Notes: a model not told the origin generated them from the letters alone. A DNA stretch of 40,014 nucleotides from Alteribacillus sp. YIM 98480 (GCF_009765375.1 NZ_VTOK01000026.1:1-40014); one strand, 5' to 3'. Numbered from the stretch's first letter, positions 23,317-32,390 are shown. Program-made: numbers and translations.

Positions 23317-24087
23317 TTAGAAAAGCCTGGAGATTATACCTGCAATAACAAGAAAAAGAAAGATCCAGCCAATGAATCGGAAAATGGTTCGCGTGGGCAT
23401 TATGCGGCGTTTTCTCCAGCGGTTCGGGTTGAATGTAACTTCTCCATTCTTAGCGGGTTCGAAGGTGTGCATGTAAAATGGGCGAGCTTTTTTCAGAAAC
23501 AGGGGAGCAATAACGGCTCCTGCGATAAGTCCGAAAAGATGCGCTATGATGTTAATCCCAGGATTAATAAAAGTCATGATTACCCCGATGACCAGTATGA
23601 CAGTAATGATTTGAGCATTAGCTGCATCGATTAAATCTTTGCGATTAATAACCATATATAGGTAAACGCCGAAAAGACCGAAAATAGCTCCTGAAGCACC
23701 GAGATGCGTATAAAACGGTCCTGTTAATAAAAATGTTGCTATGTTAGCTAATATCCCTGTAGCTAAATAAACAGTTATAAATTTTGGTTTTCCAAGCATT
23801 TTTTCTAAAGCGGGACCAAATAAAATTAATGAAAATGAGTTAAATAAAACATGTCCAGTACCCTGGTGAAGAAAAATTGGAGTGATAAGACGCCAATATT
23901 CTCCTGCAGCAACAGCTCCATTATTTCCTACCCCCCACTGCAGAACAGTTCTTCCAAGTGGTATTAATCCATTTGTCCAAAGGGATAGGTTTATCCATAA
24001 AAAAAGCAAAAAATGTATAACGATAAGTCCGCTTATAATAGGATAATTTTTTCTGAAAGAATAAAAGGTTTCATTTCTTATAAACAT
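23317..24087 (-). CDS. Rhomboid intramembrane serine protease
   Basis: A 256-residue membrane protein with six to seven spans. The catalytic dyad is Ser132 in GASGAIFG and His183 in AHLFGLIAG, and the auxiliary GHVLFNSFS (His80, Asn83) is present. A basic C-terminal tail contains RWRKRR. It corresponds in place and length to B. subtilis YdcA, next to acpS but on the opposite strand. Rhomboids cleave membrane-anchored substrates; the substrate is unknown. Confidence 0.92.
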   Translation of the reverse strand: MFIRNETFYSFRKNYPIISGLIVIHFLLFLWINLSLWTNGLIPLGRTVLQWGVGNNGAVAAGEYWRLITPIFLHQGTGHVLFNSFSLILFGPALEKMLGKPKFITVYLATGILANIATFLLTGPFYTHLGASGAIFGLFGVYLYMVINRKDLIDAANAQIITVILVIGVIMTFINPGINIIAHLFGLIAGAVIAPLFLKKARPFYMHTFEPAKNGEVTFNPNRWRKRRIMPTRTIFRFIGWIFLFLVIAGIISRLF

Positions 24088-24132
24088 GTTCCCTCTCCTT
24101 TTGCAACAACCCAGAACCAGAAAAAGACCGAG

Positions 24133-24161
24133 TTGTTCCTGACCATGTGATACTATATAAT
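24133..24161 (+). promoter_or_regulatory. Promoter of the acpS gene group
   Basis: TTGTTC (24133-24138), 17 bp, TATAAT (24156-24161), 65 bp ahead of acpS. Confidence 0.7.
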
Positions 24162-24226
24162 TTTACCATATGGAAAAAGAGAACGACTAATGACAGCCTG
24201 TTAGAAAAAGGATGAAATAGAGATAA

Positions 24227-24580
24227 ATGATTTATGGCATTGGATTAGATATAGTTGAATTAAAAAGAATAGAGCGTCTTCTAAATAAAAATACTCGTTT
24301 TGAAGAAAGGGTTTTTACCCCTAAAGAGCGGGACAGATTAAAAGCGTATCAAGGCCAAAGAAGGCTTGAATTTGCAGGGGGACGATATGCGGCAAAAGAA
24401 GCGTTTGCTAAAGCCGCAGGCACTGGAATATCTCGGGAATTTGGGTTTCAAGATATAGAAGTAGACTCTGATAAATCAGGGAAACCCTTCATCAAACAAG
24501 AAGGCACAAAAATGAAAATTCATGTTTCTATTACTCATAGTGAAGAATATGCTGCAGCGCAGGTCATTTTGGAAAGTTGA
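24227..24580 (+). CDS. acpS: Holo-[acyl-carrier-protein] synthase
   Basis: A 117-residue phosphopantetheinyl transferase that moves the 4'-phosphopantetheine arm of CoA to the serine of ACP for fatty acid synthesis. The Mg2+/CoA site is visible as Asp8 in GIGLDIVE and Glu58 in RYAAKEAFAKA, with VSITHSEEYAAA near the end. Length and motifs are normal for the trimeric AcpS type. It begins the conserved acpS-ydcC-alr order of Bacillus; here the nnrE/D fusion lies between acpS and ydcC. Confidence 0.95.
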   Translation: MIYGIGLDIVELKRIERLLNKNTRFEERVFTPKERDRLKAYQGQRRLEFAGGRYAAKEAFAKAAGTGISREFGFQDIEVDSDKSGKPFIKQEGTKMKIHVSITHSEEYAAAQVILES

Positions 24581-24663
24581 CGAATTTAGGACATGTTACG
24601 GCTTGTTTGCATATCTTAGTTGTTTTGTTCATAGAAATATATTGCGGTTAGGAGGGACCTGCC

Positions 24664-26202
24664 ATGCAAGTGGTCACCGGTGATGAAATGAGGCAGGTGG
24701 ATCGCTGTGCCATTGAAGAAATAGGAATGAAAGAAGAGGTGTTAATGGAAAATGCCGGCAGAGCTGCGGCCCAAGAAGTGGAAAGGCTGTATACTCATTT
24801 AGATCAAAAGAAGATCGCAGTTCTGGTTGGTAAAGGGAATAATGGCGGTGATGGCTTTGTAATAGCGAGGACTCTTTTAGAAAAAGGACGAGATGTTGAT
24901 GTGTGGCTTCTGGCAGAAGAGGAACAATGGAAAGGAGCGGCCCTCTACCATAAGCGTTTATTTGAAGCCTGCGGTTTTGAAGGATACAGGTGGATATCAG
25001 CAGAAACTCTTTTAGAGAAGAACTACGATTTATTTATTGATTCTATGCTCGGTACTGGCATAACTGGTGAATTACGTTCTCCTTATAAAGAATCAGCAGC
25101 ATGTATAAACGAAGCAGCAGGAGAAATCGTATCGATTGATATTCCAAGCGGGGTACCGGCGGGAGAAGAAGAAGTTCCTAAAAATGCAGTACAAGCGGAT
25201 ATTACAATTACGCTGCAATCCCCTAAATGCAGTGCATATCTTTTCCCGGCAAGAGCTAATTACGGAGAAATAAAAGTAGTGGAAATCGGGTTGCCTAATG
25301 CCGCTTGGAAATCAGTTAATATGTCAAGAAAAGTGTGGACGAAGTCTGACGTTCAAAAAACAATGCCAGAACGAAAGATTTCTGCTCATAAAGGGGATCA
25401 TGGGAAAGGTCTGCTTATTGGAGGGTCATTACAAATGCCAGGAGCGCTTAGCATGTCAGCATCTGCTTGTATTTACAGCGGAGCTGGGTTGTTAACGACT
25501 GCGCTTCCATCTAGTATCCTTTCTATAGTTTCCAATAATGTACCAGAAACAATGTTTTTACTGCTGCCTGAAAAAGACGGGGGGATTGCCGGGGAGCTTA
25601 TAGGTAAAGATTTCTCATTTGAGAATTACGATGCGGTAGCAGCAGGACCCGGACTTGGCAGAGAAAAAGGCATTAAAAACCTCGTTCGAAAGTTGATTTC
25701 AGAAGTGGAAACACCTCTTCTGCTAGATGCAGATGCTCTATATTATTTGCCAGAATTGGCTCAAGAAATGAAACAACGTCAGGAACCGCTCATTTTATCC
25801 CCGCATCCTGGAGAGATGGGCCGCCTCACTGGATTTTCAGCTAGTGAAGTTAATAAACGGCGTTTCGAAATATCCCGCCACTATGCACAACAATATGGTT
25901 GTTATCTCATACTAAAAGGTCCGTATACTATTGTCACTACCCCTCAGGGAGAACAATATATAAACCAAACGGGTAATGAAGCATTGGCAAGAGGCGGGAC
26001 GGGTGATATTTTAACCGGGATAGCATTAGGGATGCTTTTGCAAAACGAGTCTATATCTTCATCTCTTTGCAATGCAGTATACGTCCATGGGCTGACATCT
26101 GATGTAGCTGTGCAACAGAAATATACTTCTGCTTCAATGGCGTCGTCTGATTTGATTCATCACCTGCCGCTTGCATTTCGTACCATAGTTTCTTCTTTGT
26201 AA
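24664..26202 (+). CDS. Bifunctional NAD(P)HX epimerase / dehydratase
   Basis: A 512-residue metabolite-repair fusion. Residues 1-215 are the YjeF_N-type epimerase (NnrE), with GKGNNGGDG at about 56-64 and SMLGTGITGELR; residues 225-505 are the ADP-dependent (S)-NAD(P)HX dehydratase (NnrD), with KGDHGKGLLIGGS, AAGPGLGR, LSPHPGEMGRL and ARGGTGDILTGI. Together they repair hydrated NADH and NADPH. An AGGAGGG site precedes the ATG. It is 83 bp after acpS and 48 bp before ydcC and is likely co-transcribed. Confidence 0.93.
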   Translation: MQVVTGDEMRQVDRCAIEEIGMKEEVLMENAGRAAAQEVERLYTHLDQKKIAVLVGKGNNGGDGFVIARTLLEKGRDVDVWLLAEEEQWKGAALYHKRLFEACGFEGYRWISAETLLEKNYDLFIDSMLGTGITGELRSPYKESAACINEAAGEIVSIDIPSGVPAGEEEVPKNAVQADITITLQSPKCSAYLFPARANYGEIKVVEIGLPNAAWKSVNMSRKVWTKSDVQKTMPERKISAHKGDHGKGLLIGGSLQMPGALSMSASACIYSGAGLLTTALPSSILSIVSNNVPETMFLLLPEKDGGIAGELIGKDFSFENYDAVAAGPGLGREKGIKNLVRKLISEVETPLLLDADALYYLPELAQEMKQRQEPLILSPHPGEMGRLTGFSASEVNKRRFEISRHYAQQYGCYLILKGPYTIVTTPQGEQYINQTGNEALARGGTGDILTGIALGMLLQNESISSSLCNAVYVHGLTSDVAVQQKYTSASMASSDLIHHLPLAFRTIVSSL

Positions 26203-26250
26203 AGGTTCCCTCCTTTGTCGTTATCTCAAGGACAAAGGAGAAATGATAAC

Positions 26251-27300
26251 GTGCGCAGACTATTTCTGTTAATTGTTATGTTTATCGCGCTGCTTGGATT
26301 AATTACAGCGTGCGGTGAAAAGTCGCAAGAGGAAGTTGTTCAGGACCTTGACAAAAAACTTCAAGATATGGATGGATACAAAGGGAAAGCATCAATGACT
26401 CTAGAAACTGGTGAGGAAGCCCGCACCTATAATGTAGACATTTGGCACATGCAGAATGAAAAAAATAAATATTACAAAGTACATTTAAAAAATGATAACG
26501 AAGAACAAAATCAAATGATTATTAGAAATGATGATGGAGTGTTCGTATTAACGCCAGCTCTTAATAAAAGTTTTCGCTTTCAAAGTGACTGGCCTAATAA
26601 CAATAGCCAAGTTTACCTTTATGAATCCCTTATCTCTGATATATTGATGGATGCTGAACGTACTTTCGCTATTCATGAAGGTACCTACGTATTTGAAACA
26701 AAAACGAACTATCAAAACAAAAACCTTCACCATCAGGAAATTGTACTAGATGCTAAATCGTTAGAACCTCGTACTGTTAAAATTTATGATGCTGATTATA
26801 AATTACTAGTTTCTGTAGAGTTTACAGAGTTTGATCAAAATGCCTCTTTTGATGACAATGACTTTGATACAGATAAAAATATGACAGCCGCTGCCATAGA
26901 AGATGAAATTCCTGCATCTGCAGAAGAAGATGATAACGAAAATCAAGAAAATAATTCTTTTGAAGTTGTGTATCCATCATATCAACCACAAGGCTCTTCT
27001 TTAGAAGATACGGAAGAATCAATGACTGATACGGGACAAAAAGTTGTGCTATCCTATAGTGGAGATCAGTCCTTTACCATTGTGGAACGTTCAGAGCAAG
27101 CCTTGCAGGCAGCTGCGAATGTGGATGTAGGTGCGGGACAGCCTGTTGACTTAGGTTTTACAGTAGGAGCGCAAACCGAAGATTCACTCACGTGGCATCA
27201 TAATGGTGTAGAATACTTGCTTGCTTCTAATGACTTAAGTCAAGAAGAAATGATGGCAATTGCACGCTCGATGGATTATTCTGGACAAAACCTCAAATAA
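26251..27300 (+). CDS. YdcC-like LolA-fold lipoprotein
   Basis: A 349-residue lipoprotein. The start is a GTG with AAAGGAG 9 nt upstream; the signal peptide ends in the lipobox ITAC around residue 21. The body (about residues 30-210) is a LolA/LolB-like domain: MDGYKGKASMTLE, YKVHLKN, DGVFVLTPALNKSFRFQSDWP, EPRTVKIYD. An Asp/Glu/Asn-rich spacer (about 215-235) and a second C-terminal domain of the YdcC type follow. It occupies the same place between acpS and alr as B. subtilis ydcC. The function is uncertain; in Bacillus a sporulation-linked role has been suggested. Confidence 0.86.
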   Translation: MRRLFLLIVMFIALLGLITACGEKSQEEVVQDLDKKLQDMDGYKGKASMTLETGEEARTYNVDIWHMQNEKNKYYKVHLKNDNEEQNQMIIRNDDGVFVLTPALNKSFRFQSDWPNNNSQVYLYESLISDILMDAERTFAIHEGTYVFETKTNYQNKNLHHQEIVLDAKSLEPRTVKIYDADYKLLVSVEFTEFDQNASFDDNDFDTDKNMTAAAIEDEIPASAEEDDNENQENNSFEVVYPSYQPQGSSLEDTEESMTDTGQKVVLSYSGDQSFTIVERSEQALQAAANVDVGAGQPVDLGFTVGAQTEDSLTWHHNGVEYLLASNDLSQEEMMAIARSMDYSGQNLK

Positions 27301-27310
27301 AAATTTATGT

Positions 27311-27349
27311 ACCTCAAAAGAATCAACTCTCTTTTGAGGTTTTCTTTTG
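27311..27349 (+). terminator. Terminator of the acpS-ydcC group
   Basis: A perfect 10-bp stem, ACCTCAAAAG with CTTTTGAGGT, and a T-rich tail. Confidence 0.9.
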
Positions 27350-27403
27350 TGCTACAATAACGAATAGAAAATAGCAGGATATGACAGCATAGGAGAAGAT
27401 AGG

Positions 27404-28543
27404 ATGGCTTTTAAACAAACATCATTTAGAGATACATGGGCAGAGGTTAATCTAAATCATATTAAGTCAAATGTAGAAAAAACAAAAGCACATTTTAAGC
27501 AGAAGATGCATGTAATGGCAGTTGTGAAAGCTGATGGGTATGGGCATGGTGCCGTAAAAACGGCAGAAGCCGCACTTCAAGCTGGGGCAGCGTTTTTAGG
27601 TGTTGCTCTTTTAGAAGAAGCAGTTGAGCTCAGAGAGGCAGGAATAGAAGCCCCTATTCTAGTTTTAGGGCGAACCCGCCCGGAAGATTCGCAGTTCGCA
27701 GCTGATCACGATATTCGTTTAACAGTATTTCAAAAGGACTGGCTGGTTGAAGCAGAGAAGCATTTATCTTCAAAAAACAAGCTGCACATTCATATTAAAG
27801 TAGATACAGGCATGGGGCGGATAGGGATTGTTAAAAAAGAAGATTTGGTTTTGTTTGCAAATGAGCTAAAAAGTTGTGAAAAAATAGAAGCGGAAGGCCT
27901 TTTTACACATTTTGCCACTGCGGATGAAAAAAATTCTTCTTATTTTCAAAAACAATATGATCGATTTCTTATTATGCTGGATGCCACAGCAGACAACATC
28001 GGGGAACTTTCCTATATTCATTGCGGAAACAGTGCTGCAGGCCTTCGTTTTCCTGATAAGTGTTTTAATATGTTTCGTTTTGGAATATCAATGTATGGAC
28101 TGACTCCTTCAGAAGAAATTTTAGATGAAATTCCCTTCCCTTTAAAACAGGCTTTTTCGCTGCACAGCCGTATCGTTCAAATAAAAAAACTGTCACCTGG
28201 CGAAAGTATTAGCTACGGAGCAACGTACACAACTACAGATGAAGAATGGATAGCAACCATCCCCATTGGTTACGCTGATGGCTGGTATAGATACCATTCA
28301 ACCTATGGAGGGGAAGTATTGGTTAATGGCCAAAGAGCACCGATTGTGGGGAGGATATGCATGGATCAAATGATGATTAAACTTCCGGAATATACTCCAA
28401 TTGGCACGAGGGTTTCGTTAATTGGTGAACAAGACAATGAGTCCATAACTGTTTTAGAAGCAGCAAATCGGCTTCACACGATTACTTATGAAATACCGTG
28501 TATGATTAGTAAAAGAGTACCCCGTATTTATGTAGGCGGCTGA
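27404..28543 (+). CDS. alr: Alanine racemase
   Basis: A 379-residue PLP enzyme that interconverts L- and D-alanine for peptidoglycan. The PLP lysine is Lys42 in VVKADGYGHG; the HIKVDTGMGRIG segment, the HCGNSAA helix, the second catalytic tyrosine in SYGATYT and GYADG are all present. It follows the ydcC terminator with GGAGAAGATAGG ahead of the ATG. Its place before ndoAI and the sigB operon is that of B. subtilis dal. Confidence 0.96.
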   Translation: MAFKQTSFRDTWAEVNLNHIKSNVEKTKAHFKQKMHVMAVVKADGYGHGAVKTAEAALQAGAAFLGVALLEEAVELREAGIEAPILVLGRTRPEDSQFAADHDIRLTVFQKDWLVEAEKHLSSKNKLHIHIKVDTGMGRIGIVKKEDLVLFANELKSCEKIEAEGLFTHFATADEKNSSYFQKQYDRFLIMLDATADNIGELSYIHCGNSAAGLRFPDKCFNMFRFGISMYGLTPSEEILDEIPFPLKQAFSLHSRIVQIKKLSPGESISYGATYTTTDEEWIATIPIGYADGWYRYHSTYGGEVLVNGQRAPIVGRICMDQMMIKLPEYTPIGTRVSLIGEQDNESITVLEAANRLHTITYEIPCMISKRVPRIYVGG

Positions 28544-28585
28544 TATCTTAAAAACAAATCAAACCCAGTTATTTTTAATTGGGAA

Positions 28586-28715
28586 TTCTGCTGGCTGGCG
28601 CGCACCTGCCGAGAATGGGACTGTCTTCTAAGTACGCCCGCGACCTGTGTGGAAACGCAAATACGTCCCATGTTTTGCAAAAACCTGTCATGGATAACCA
28701 GGGTACTTGCCCTTT
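28586..28715. repeat. Degenerate structured element between alr and ndoAI
   Basis: ATGGGAC (28615-28621) and GTCCCAT (28675-28681) are inverted arms. The right end, AACCAGGGTACTTGCCCTTTTCTA, given here by its parts ACCAGGG, CTTGC and TTTTCT, resembles the right end of the element at 32391-32725. GC content is higher than the flanks. No reading frame is present. Confidence 0.45.
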
Positions 28716-28762
28716 TCTAATAGGTTACAAGAAATGGTTTAAAAATTCCTCTTAAACGTACT

Positions 28763-28791
28763 TTGCAAAATGGATAACGAAATGCTATGAT
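28763..28791 (+). promoter_or_regulatory. ndoAI promoter
   Basis: TTGCAA (28763-28768), 17 bp, TATGAT (28786-28791), 49 bp ahead of the start codon. Confidence 0.65.
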
Positions 28792-28839
28792 TAAATAAAA
28801 TGAACAGAGACAGTAAGGCGTATGCTGGAGGTGTGTGGA

Positions 28840-29121
28840 GTGTCTCAGAAGAGCACAAAGCAAATTAATGTCAGTCTTCCCGAGTATTTACTGCGTGAAC
28901 TAGACGGAATAATTGAAAATGATGAAGTGGACCGTAACGACTTTATCCATCAAGCTACAGAATTTTATCTTAAAGAGCGCCAAAAAAAGAGAGTCCGTGA
29001 ATCTATGCAGCAGGGTTATATGGAAATGGCCAGCATCAATTTGCATATAGCCGCAGAATCTTTTCTCGCAGAAGAAGAAGCAGAACATTCACTTGATAAC
29101 AGACTTGTAAGCGGAGTGTAA
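28840..29121 (+). CDS. ndoAI: EndoA-type antitoxin without toxin
   Basis: A 93-residue ribbon-helix-helix antitoxin. The N-terminal RHH part is KQINVSLPEYLLRELDGI, and the C-terminal toxin-binding part is QQGYMEMASINLHIAAES through NRLVSGV, close to my memory of B. subtilis NdoAI. It starts at GTG after GGAGGTG. In Bacillus the MazF-like toxin gene ndoA follows within a few bases. Here no MazF-like frame follows: the next gene is rsbRA, 517 bp away, and the space holds a terminator and a repeat. The toxin-binding segment is intact, so the loss may be recent or the antitoxin may have another use. Confidence 0.88.
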   Translation: MSQKSTKQINVSLPEYLLRELDGIIENDEVDRNDFIHQATEFYLKERQKKRVRESMQQGYMEMASINLHIAAESFLAEEEAEHSLDNRLVSGV

Positions 29122-29226
29122 TCGGTCTTTCCCCTAGAAGTTGAACATCAGTTCGTCTCAATTATATCCTTCCGTGCTATTATTTCTATTTTATTTAATG
29201 CTTTCTACTAAATGAAATACGGGCTG

Positions 29227-29260
29227 AAAAAGTTGCTGCTTACATGTAGCAGCTTTTTTT
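29227..29260 (+). terminator. Terminator of ndoAI
   Basis: GCTGCT-7 nt-AGCAGC with flanking A- and T-runs (seven T). Confidence 0.85.
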
Positions 29261-29342
29261 AACGTCAGATATTAAAAGTTATTGCTGGTTTACAGATTTC
29301 CTTACTGTACAAAAAGAGCTGATTTCAGCGCTGTTTTGTTGG

Positions 29343-29441
29343 TACTTTAGGAAAGTATAACTTCGTTAAAGGAACAAAGTATAAGAAAAACTACGACTTC
29401 CGCCATAAGGACTCGGCGGCAAGCCGAGTTTTTCTAACGTT
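29343..29441 (+). repeat. Dispersed repeat, copy B
   Basis: The best-preserved member: TACTTTAGGAAAGTATAAC, CGTTAAAGGAACAAAGTATA, AAAAACTACGACTTCCGC and an ACTCGGCGGCAAGCCGAGT hairpin. It agrees with copy A over long blocks. Confidence 0.85.
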
Positions 29442-29517
29442 TATTAGCAGGCTGATTTTTGTCTCTAAGGTGGAGTATGAGAAAAAGTAAAAAAAAATTT
29501 ATTATTATATGATTTGT

Positions 29518-29546
29518 TTGCGCCTAAATGGAAGACGTGAAATAAT
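29518..29546 (+). promoter_or_regulatory. Possible rsbRA promoter
   Basis: TTGCGC (29518-29523), 17 bp, AATAAT (29541-29546). It is a moderate sigma-A match, 91 bp before the start. Confidence 0.45.
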
Positions 29547-29637
29547 ATAAACAAGTATGTGTATATATTTTTAACCATTTTAAAATCTTTTAAACTACTT
29601 GTTTAAAAAACATAAATAGTCTTTGGAGGAATTGTTT

Positions 29638-30477
29638 ATGCAGCCATCCATTATAGAAATGATTTATAGTCAACGTCAGGAAATCATTGACCGCTGGAAA
29701 GAAGAAATTCAACATTTCAGTGATAATGAATTTAGCCGCAGTTTACCTTCAGAAATGTATAATGAAACAAATGTAGAATTCGTCCATTTAATTATAGATA
29801 CACTGGAATTAGAACAGAGCGAAGCTAAAGAGAAACTTCGTCAGTTTGTAGAACGTTTCATTCATACCGGATGGCCGCTCAGTTTCTTTACTCAAGGGAT
29901 GCAGGCTTTTCGTCGAGTGCTGCTTGAAACAATGACCTCCCAAGAAACTATTAATTCAAAAAAAGTTTTCGAAACGTTTTATGAAGTAGAAAGCTGGATC
30001 GATGGCATTATTAACCAACTCGTAGATGAGTATTCAGGTTCATGGGAAAATACGCTTCATCTTCAAAAGCTGGCATTAAAAGAACTGTCGGCCCCGTTAA
30101 TTCCTGTATTTGAGAAGATTAGCGTAATGCCTCTTATTGGGACCATCGATACGGAAAGAGCAAAGCTTATTATGGAAAATCTGCTTGAAGGCATTATCGA
30201 ACACCGATCTCAAGTTGTTTTAATTGATATTACGGGTGTTCCTGTAGTAGATACAATGGTTGCTCATCATATTATTCAAGCATCAGAAGCGGTCAGGCTG
30301 GTTGGTGCTGAGTGTATTCTTGTAGGCATTCGCCCCGAAATTGCCCAAACCATTGTGAATCTAGGCATTGACCTTGGTAAGTTCCCAACAAGAAGCACCC
30401 TTCGAAAGGGAATCGAAACAGGACTGGAATTGACCCAGCGGAAAATCGTAAAAATCTCTAGTGACGAATTTAGATAA
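29638..30477 (+). CDS. rsbRA: Stressosome co-antagonist RsbRA
   Basis: A 279-residue protein: an N-terminal globin-like sensor domain (about residues 1-135), a linker helix and a C-terminal STAS domain (about 150-265). Both RsbT phosphorylation sites are present, Thr172 in GTIDTERA and Thr206 in GVPVVDTMV, one number off the B. subtilis residues. With RsbS it builds the stressosome that traps RsbT until stress. The ATG follows GGAGGAATTG; the longer frame from 29623 runs through that site. It is the first gene of rsbRA-S-T-U. Confidence 0.95.
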   Translation: MQPSIIEMIYSQRQEIIDRWKEEIQHFSDNEFSRSLPSEMYNETNVEFVHLIIDTLELEQSEAKEKLRQFVERFIHTGWPLSFFTQGMQAFRRVLLETMTSQETINSKKVFETFYEVESWIDGIINQLVDEYSGSWENTLHLQKLALKELSAPLIPVFEKISVMPLIGTIDTERAKLIMENLLEGIIEHRSQVVLIDITGVPVVDTMVAHHIIQASEAVRLVGAECILVGIRPEIAQTIVNLGIDLGKFPTRSTLRKGIETGLELTQRKIVKISSDEFR

Positions 30478-30506
30478 AAGCAGTAAATAGATCGGAGGGT
30501 AATAGT

Positions 30507-30863
30507 GTGCGCATTCCAATATTAAAACTACATGATTATTTATTAATATCCGTGCAAGTAGAATTAGACGATCAAACGGCCCTTCAGTTTCAAGAAGATC
30601 TTTTAAATAAAATTCATCAAGAAGGCTCTTCCGGAGTGGTCATTGATCTTACATCCGTAGAAATGATTGATTCTTTCATAGCAAAGGTATTAGGAGACGT
30701 AGTAGAAATGTCCAATTTAATGGGAGCAAAAGTTGTTCTGACGGGTATTCAGCCTGCTGTTGCTATCACCTTAATTGATATGGGGATTATGCTTGACGAG
30801 GTGCCTACTGCTCTTGATCTAGAACAAGGTCTGGATAAACTTCAACAGGAATTGGAGGGATAA
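30507..30863 (+). CDS. rsbS: Stressosome antagonist RsbS
   Basis: A 118-residue single STAS domain. The site phosphorylated by RsbT is Ser56 in [11 protein letters not shown], equal to Ser59 of B. subtilis. It starts at GTG after GGAGGG and is followed by rsbT at 3 bp. RsbS forms the stressosome core and binds RsbT directly; phosphorylation frees RsbT. Confidence 0.96.
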   Translation: MRIPILKLHDYLLISVQVELDDQTALQFQEDLLNKIHQEGSSGVVIDLTSVEMIDSFIAKVLGDVVEMSNLMGAKVVLTGIQPAVAITLIDMGIMLDEVPTALDLEQGLDKLQQELEG

Positions 30864-30866
30864 AAT

Positions 30867-31280
30867 ATGAGTGTCCAATCCAATGTTGAAGTCCGTACGG
30901 AATGGGGAATCGTTTCTGCTCGTCAAGCTGGAAGAAATTTAGCAAAAGAAATAGGTTTTAGCAGTGTAGATCAAGCTAGAATAACAACTGCCATCTCGGA
31001 GCTGGCAAGAAACATTTACCTGTACGCTGAAAAAGGTGAAATAATTATTGAGGCTGTCGAAGAAATACATTCGACTGGTGTTAAACATGGAATAAAAATA
31101 ACCGCTAAAGATAAAGGTCCTGGTATTAAAAACATTCGCCAGGTAATGGAGGATGGTTTTACGACTTCAGGTGGTTTAGGAGCAGGACTGCCAGGAGTAA
31201 AAAGACTGATGGACGAGTTTGATATCGATTCTGTTGCAGGTGAAGGTACGGAGATAACGACGATAAAATGGAACAGCTAA
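30867..31280 (+). CDS. rsbT: Serine/threonine kinase RsbT
   Basis: A 137-residue GHKL kinase. The N box is ISELARNIYLYA, the G1 box KDKGPGI, and the G2 region GGLGAGLPGVKRL. It phosphorylates RsbS and RsbRA; when released it activates the phosphatase RsbU. GGAGGG precedes the ATG. Confidence 0.96.
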   Translation: MSVQSNVEVRTEWGIVSARQAGRNLAKEIGFSSVDQARITTAISELARNIYLYAEKGEIIIEAVEEIHSTGVKHGIKITAKDKGPGIKNIRQVMEDGFTTSGGLGAGLPGVKRLMDEFDIDSVAGEGTEITTIKWNS

Positions 31281-31293
31281 AGGAGGTTGAAGA

Positions 31294-32307
31294 TTGGCGG
31301 ATTCTTTTAGCTTAATGCAAGAACAATATGCTAAAATATTACAAACATATTTACAAGAAAAAAATGAAATAGGCCTATATCACGCACAACAATTTAGTAA
31401 AAAAGTACTTGAAAATCAAATTTCTCCGGAAGAAGTAGTCAGTCTTCACCTAGATGCAATAGAAAAATTCTTTCCGGATCTTCCCCAAGGGGCACGGGAT
31501 TCCTTTGAGTTTCTTTTAGAAGTAATGATGGGATATGGGATGGCTTATAGGGAACATCAAAGCCTAAGAGATAAACAAAAAGAGTTAGAAACGGAGATAA
31601 ATGTGGCGGCGAATATGCAGCAGACATTTTTGCCTAAAGAAATTCCGAGTGTAGACTCCCTTGATGTTGGTGTGATTAGTGTGCCTGCTTCAAAAATGAG
31701 CGGAGATTATTACCATTTTGTTAAAGATGAAAATAATTGTATAGGTGTGGCGATCGCTGACATCATAGGTAAAGGGGTACCGGCTGCATTATGCATGTCT
31801 ATGATCAAATATGCGATGGATAGTCTGCCGGAACAAAGGCTTCAGCCAGGCGCTCTTTTAGAAAACCTTAACCGTGTGGTCGAACAAAATGTGGCTTCTA
31901 ATATGTTTATAACGATGATGTATGGCTCGTATGATCCGCGTGTCCATCATTTTTATTATTCAGGAGCAGGACATGAGCCTGGTTTTTATTATAATTATAA
32001 GACAGACAGCTTTGAAGAACTATATGCAAAAGGATTGGTTCTTGGTATTACAAGGGATACGACTTTTCGAGAATACCATAAAAAAGTTGAACCGGGAGAT
32101 TTTATTGTGCTGCTTTCTGATGGCGTAACGGAATGCCGGACGGATGAGGGTTTTATTGAAAGGGAAGAACTTACTCGGTTTATTCATCAGTATAAGCATT
32201 TACCTGCCCAAGAAATAGTTAATAATGTCTTCTACCAATTGGAAAAACTTCAGGGTTTTCAACTGCGTGATGATTTTTCCTTAATTATTTTGAGAAGAAA
32301 GGTTTAA
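31294..32307 (+). CDS. rsbU: PP2C-type phosphatase RsbU
   Basis: A 337-residue phosphatase. Residues 1-85 are the RsbT-binding N-terminal helical domain, then a coiled linker, then an SpoIIE/PP2C domain (about 115-337) with the metal-site motifs KMSGDYYH, IADIIGKG, GAGHEP and LLSDGVTE. It dephosphorylates RsbV to release sigma-B. It starts at TTG after AAAGGAGG. A sigma-B-like promoter overlaps its stop codon. Confidence 0.95.
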   Translation: MADSFSLMQEQYAKILQTYLQEKNEIGLYHAQQFSKKVLENQISPEEVVSLHLDAIEKFFPDLPQGARDSFEFLLEVMMGYGMAYREHQSLRDKQKELETEINVAANMQQTFLPKEIPSVDSLDVGVISVPASKMSGDYYHFVKDENNCIGVAIADIIGKGVPAALCMSMIKYAMDSLPEQRLQPGALLENLNRVVEQNVASNMFITMMYGSYDPRVHHFYYSGAGHEPGFYYNYKTDSFEELYAKGLVLGITRDTTFREYHKKVEPGDFIVLLSDGVTECRTDEGFIEREELTRFIHQYKHLPAQEIVNNVFYQLEKLQGFQLRDDFSLIILRRKV

Positions 32308-32327
32308 GTTTATACTTAATTGGGAAA
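32302..32327 (+). promoter_or_regulatory. Sigma-B promoter behind rsbU
   Basis: GTTTAA (32302-32307), 14 bp, GGGAAA (32322-32327). It is in the conserved position for autoregulation of rsbV-rsbW-sigB-rsbX, but a terminator and an inserted element separate it from rsbV. Confidence 0.65.
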
Positions 32328-32349
32328 GTACAAACAATGAATCAATAAT

Positions 32350-32385
32350 AAAAAAACGAAGCGGCCCCGGGCCGTCTTCTTTTTT
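32350..32385 (+). terminator. Terminator or attenuator between rsbU and rsbV
   Basis: GAAG-CGGCC pairs with GGCCG-T-CTTC (one bulge), flanked by A- and T-runs. It has the form of a strong intrinsic terminator, 23 bp after the sigma-B -10 box. Confidence 0.85.
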
Positions 32386-32390
32386 AAAAA

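Larger units (their letters stand above)
29122..29637. other. Interval where ndoA would be expected
   Basis: No MazF/NdoA reading frame is present in any frame. The interval holds a terminator (29227-29260), repeat copy B (29343-29441) and a possible sigma-A promoter for rsbRA. The first 105 bp after ndoAI show no recognisable toxin remnant by eye. Confidence 0.75.
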
